From positions 1 through 34,990 of the forward strand of contig JAKAJS010000174.1 of the NCBI GenBank assembly GCA_021813685.1: DNA of 34,990 nucleotides, given 5' to 3'. A program made the position numbers and the translations under genes. This DNA is from Deltaproteobacteria bacterium. GTDB lineage: Bacteria > Desulfobacterota > Syntrophobacteria > Syntrophobacterales > Syntrophobacteraceae. Shown piece after piece: positions 34,115 through 34,990 of this stretch. The notes under the pieces are model-generated. The model did not search any database and had not been told where the DNA came from. It worked only from the letters and a program-made list of their open reading frames with translations. Each line of letters begins with the position of its first letter. The first letter of the stretch is position 1.

Positions 34115-34505
34115 CGACAAAGCGCGGGCGTATGATGTTCATTTTTTCCCGGTGTTCCGCTTGAGTGTGCGCGGTATTGCGGCACACTCCCCGGAAGAGG
34201 CGTGCAGATTGGCCGCTCTTGCGCTCGATACGGAAACACTTCGGAGTGCGATACGCGAAAATTTGGGGCGGGAATGCGAGTTTGTCGAGGAAATGGTTGA
34301 AGCCCTGGTGGATATTCCCTGTGGAGAGAGGCCATCGAAAAGCACCTGGTTTATGTATTCCGGGAATACCTGGGTGAAGGAAGCCATTACGCAAAAAGAA
34401 TTCGAGCGGATGGCGCGGGAGGTTCTGCACAGGGATTTAGCCCGACAGGCGAGTGATTTTCCCGTTTGCAAAGCGAGTGGTCAAAACAGAAAAAAGGCGC
34501 CATAA
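34086..34505 (+). CDS. Unknown 139-residue protein
   Basis: The protein contains AYDVHFFPVFRLSVRGIAAH and SPEEACRLAALAL, an arrangement of beta strands followed by a helix. It resembles small uncharacterised proteins of mobile or plasmid origin, but I cannot name a family. The middle part is acidic (ENLGRECEFVEEMVEALVD) and the end basic. The ATG at 34086 has only an AAAGAGAAG purine stretch upstream, so expression may depend on coupling with the small gene it overlaps. No function is assigned. Confidence 0.55.
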   Translation: MVFAAVKKDSDKARAYDVHFFPVFRLSVRGIAAHSPEEACRLAALALDTETLRSAIRENLGRECEFVEEMVEALVDIPCGERPSKSTWFMYSGNTWVKEAITQKEFERMAREVLHRDLARQASDFPVCKASGQNRKKAP

Positions 34506-34521
34506 AACGGCTCGGGAGAAA

Positions 34522-34990
34522 TCATCTACGCCTGGGGGAATCCTTGGCGGTTCCCTGTATCGCGGTGCGCGGGATCTGGTGAAAACCCTTCTGGTCCCCG
34601 TACGCTCCTGCCTGATATCCCGAACGGCTCCCGTCAGGAAGGGCGGGTTGCGGGATGTCCAGGGAGATTTGAAGATCAGGCTGATTACTCTGGACTTCCA
34701 GGATGAGCAGGTAATAGGGCGGCTTGGAAGGGAACTCGAATCCCTGTTTCATGCCCGGGTCGGCATATTGCACCGAGAACTCGACTCCTGCGCGTTCCTG
34801 GATTTTGACAGAAACCAGCTCAACTCCTGCGCCGTTCTCCGATGGCTCGAAGAGGACCTGCGGCGGAACGGGACAGGGCAAACGGTCACGAAATCCCTGG
34901 CCGTGACGGCCAGGGATTTGTGCACCCCGATGCTGACCTTCGTCTTCGGTGAGGCGCGGCTTGAAGGCGGATGTGCGGTTGTCAGCTCCT
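34522..34990 (-). CDS. Unknown protein, 5' end cut by right edge
   Basis: The minus-strand frame is open from the right edge to a stop at 34522, about 155 codons, so the true start is outside the window. The readable part includes VELVSVKIQERAGVEFSVQY and PPYYLLILEVQSNQPDLQIS, which look like beta strands of a folded domain. The C-terminus is Gly-, Gln- and Arg-rich. No family is recognised. A perfect 13-bp inverted repeat (34891-34919) lies within the frame. The gene is convergent with the pair before it, with only 16 bases between the stops. Confidence 0.5.
   Translation of the reverse strand, partial: GADNRTSAFKPRLTEDEGQHRGAQIPGRHGQGFRDRLPCPVPPQVLFEPSENGAGVELVSVKIQERAGVEFSVQYADPGMKQGFEFPSKPPYYLLILEVQSNQPDLQISLDIPQPALPDGSRSGYQAGAYGDQKGFHQIPRTAIQGTAKDSPRRR
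34891..34919. repeat. Perfect 13-bp inverted repeat
   Basis: AAATCCCTGGCCG and CGGCCAGGGATTT are separated by TGA. No T-run follows on either strand. It lies inside the minus-strand open frame at the right edge. Confidence 0.8.

Overview
The window looks like chromosomal DNA of a GC-rich, Gram-negative bacterium. My best guess is Desulfobacterota (former Deltaproteobacteria), perhaps Syntrophobacter-like. This is inferred from a DUF3786-type protein with an N-terminal Fe-S motif, a mitochondrial/spd-type EF-G, the dnaX-ybaB-recR order next to two tRNA-Ser genes, and the surface-polysaccharide content. No search was run, so the taxonomy is tentative. No transposase, integrase, CRISPR array or rRNA was seen.

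Region 1 (1-16461) is a surface-glycan cluster. A plus-strand run (1-13297) holds the 3' end of an unknown gene, a zinc-finger SAM methyltransferase, a UDP-glucuronate-decarboxylase-like SDR, UDP-glucose 6-dehydrogenase, an E1-type (RfbH/DdhC) PMP/[2Fe-2S] sugar 3-dehydratase, a sulfotransferase-like protein, an FkbM methyltransferase, a CBS-methyltransferase fusion, a second SDR, a YerE-like thiamine-diphosphate enzyme and a NeuB-like synthase. It ends at a hairpin terminator. Convergent to it is a minus-strand pair: glucose-1-phosphate cytidylyltransferase (RfbF/DdhA type) and a double-domain glycosyltransferase. RfbF, E1, the ThDP carboligase and an SDR are the parts expected for a CDP-3,6-dideoxyhexose that receives a two-carbon branch, as in yersiniose. 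The CDP-glucose 4,6-dehydratase and the E3 reductase are not in the window. The NeuB-like gene hints at chain extension. Three otherwise unrelated enzymes here carry the same small Rossmann-like module.

Region 2 (16462-27325) is mostly housekeeping and envelope: a DUF3786 Fe-S protein, an APC permease, a Ste24-like M48 protease, EF-G, a MepA/LysM murein endopeptidase with a very basic tail, and a YcbB-like L,D-transpeptidase. Several clear hairpin terminators separate these units.

Region 3 (27431-31133) is the information-processing block: tadA, tRNA-Ser(CGA), tRNA-Ser(GGA), dnaX, ybaB and recR. Region 4 (31239-34990) is a NarX/NarL-like two-component pair, two small overlapping unknown genes and a minus-strand gene cut by the right edge.
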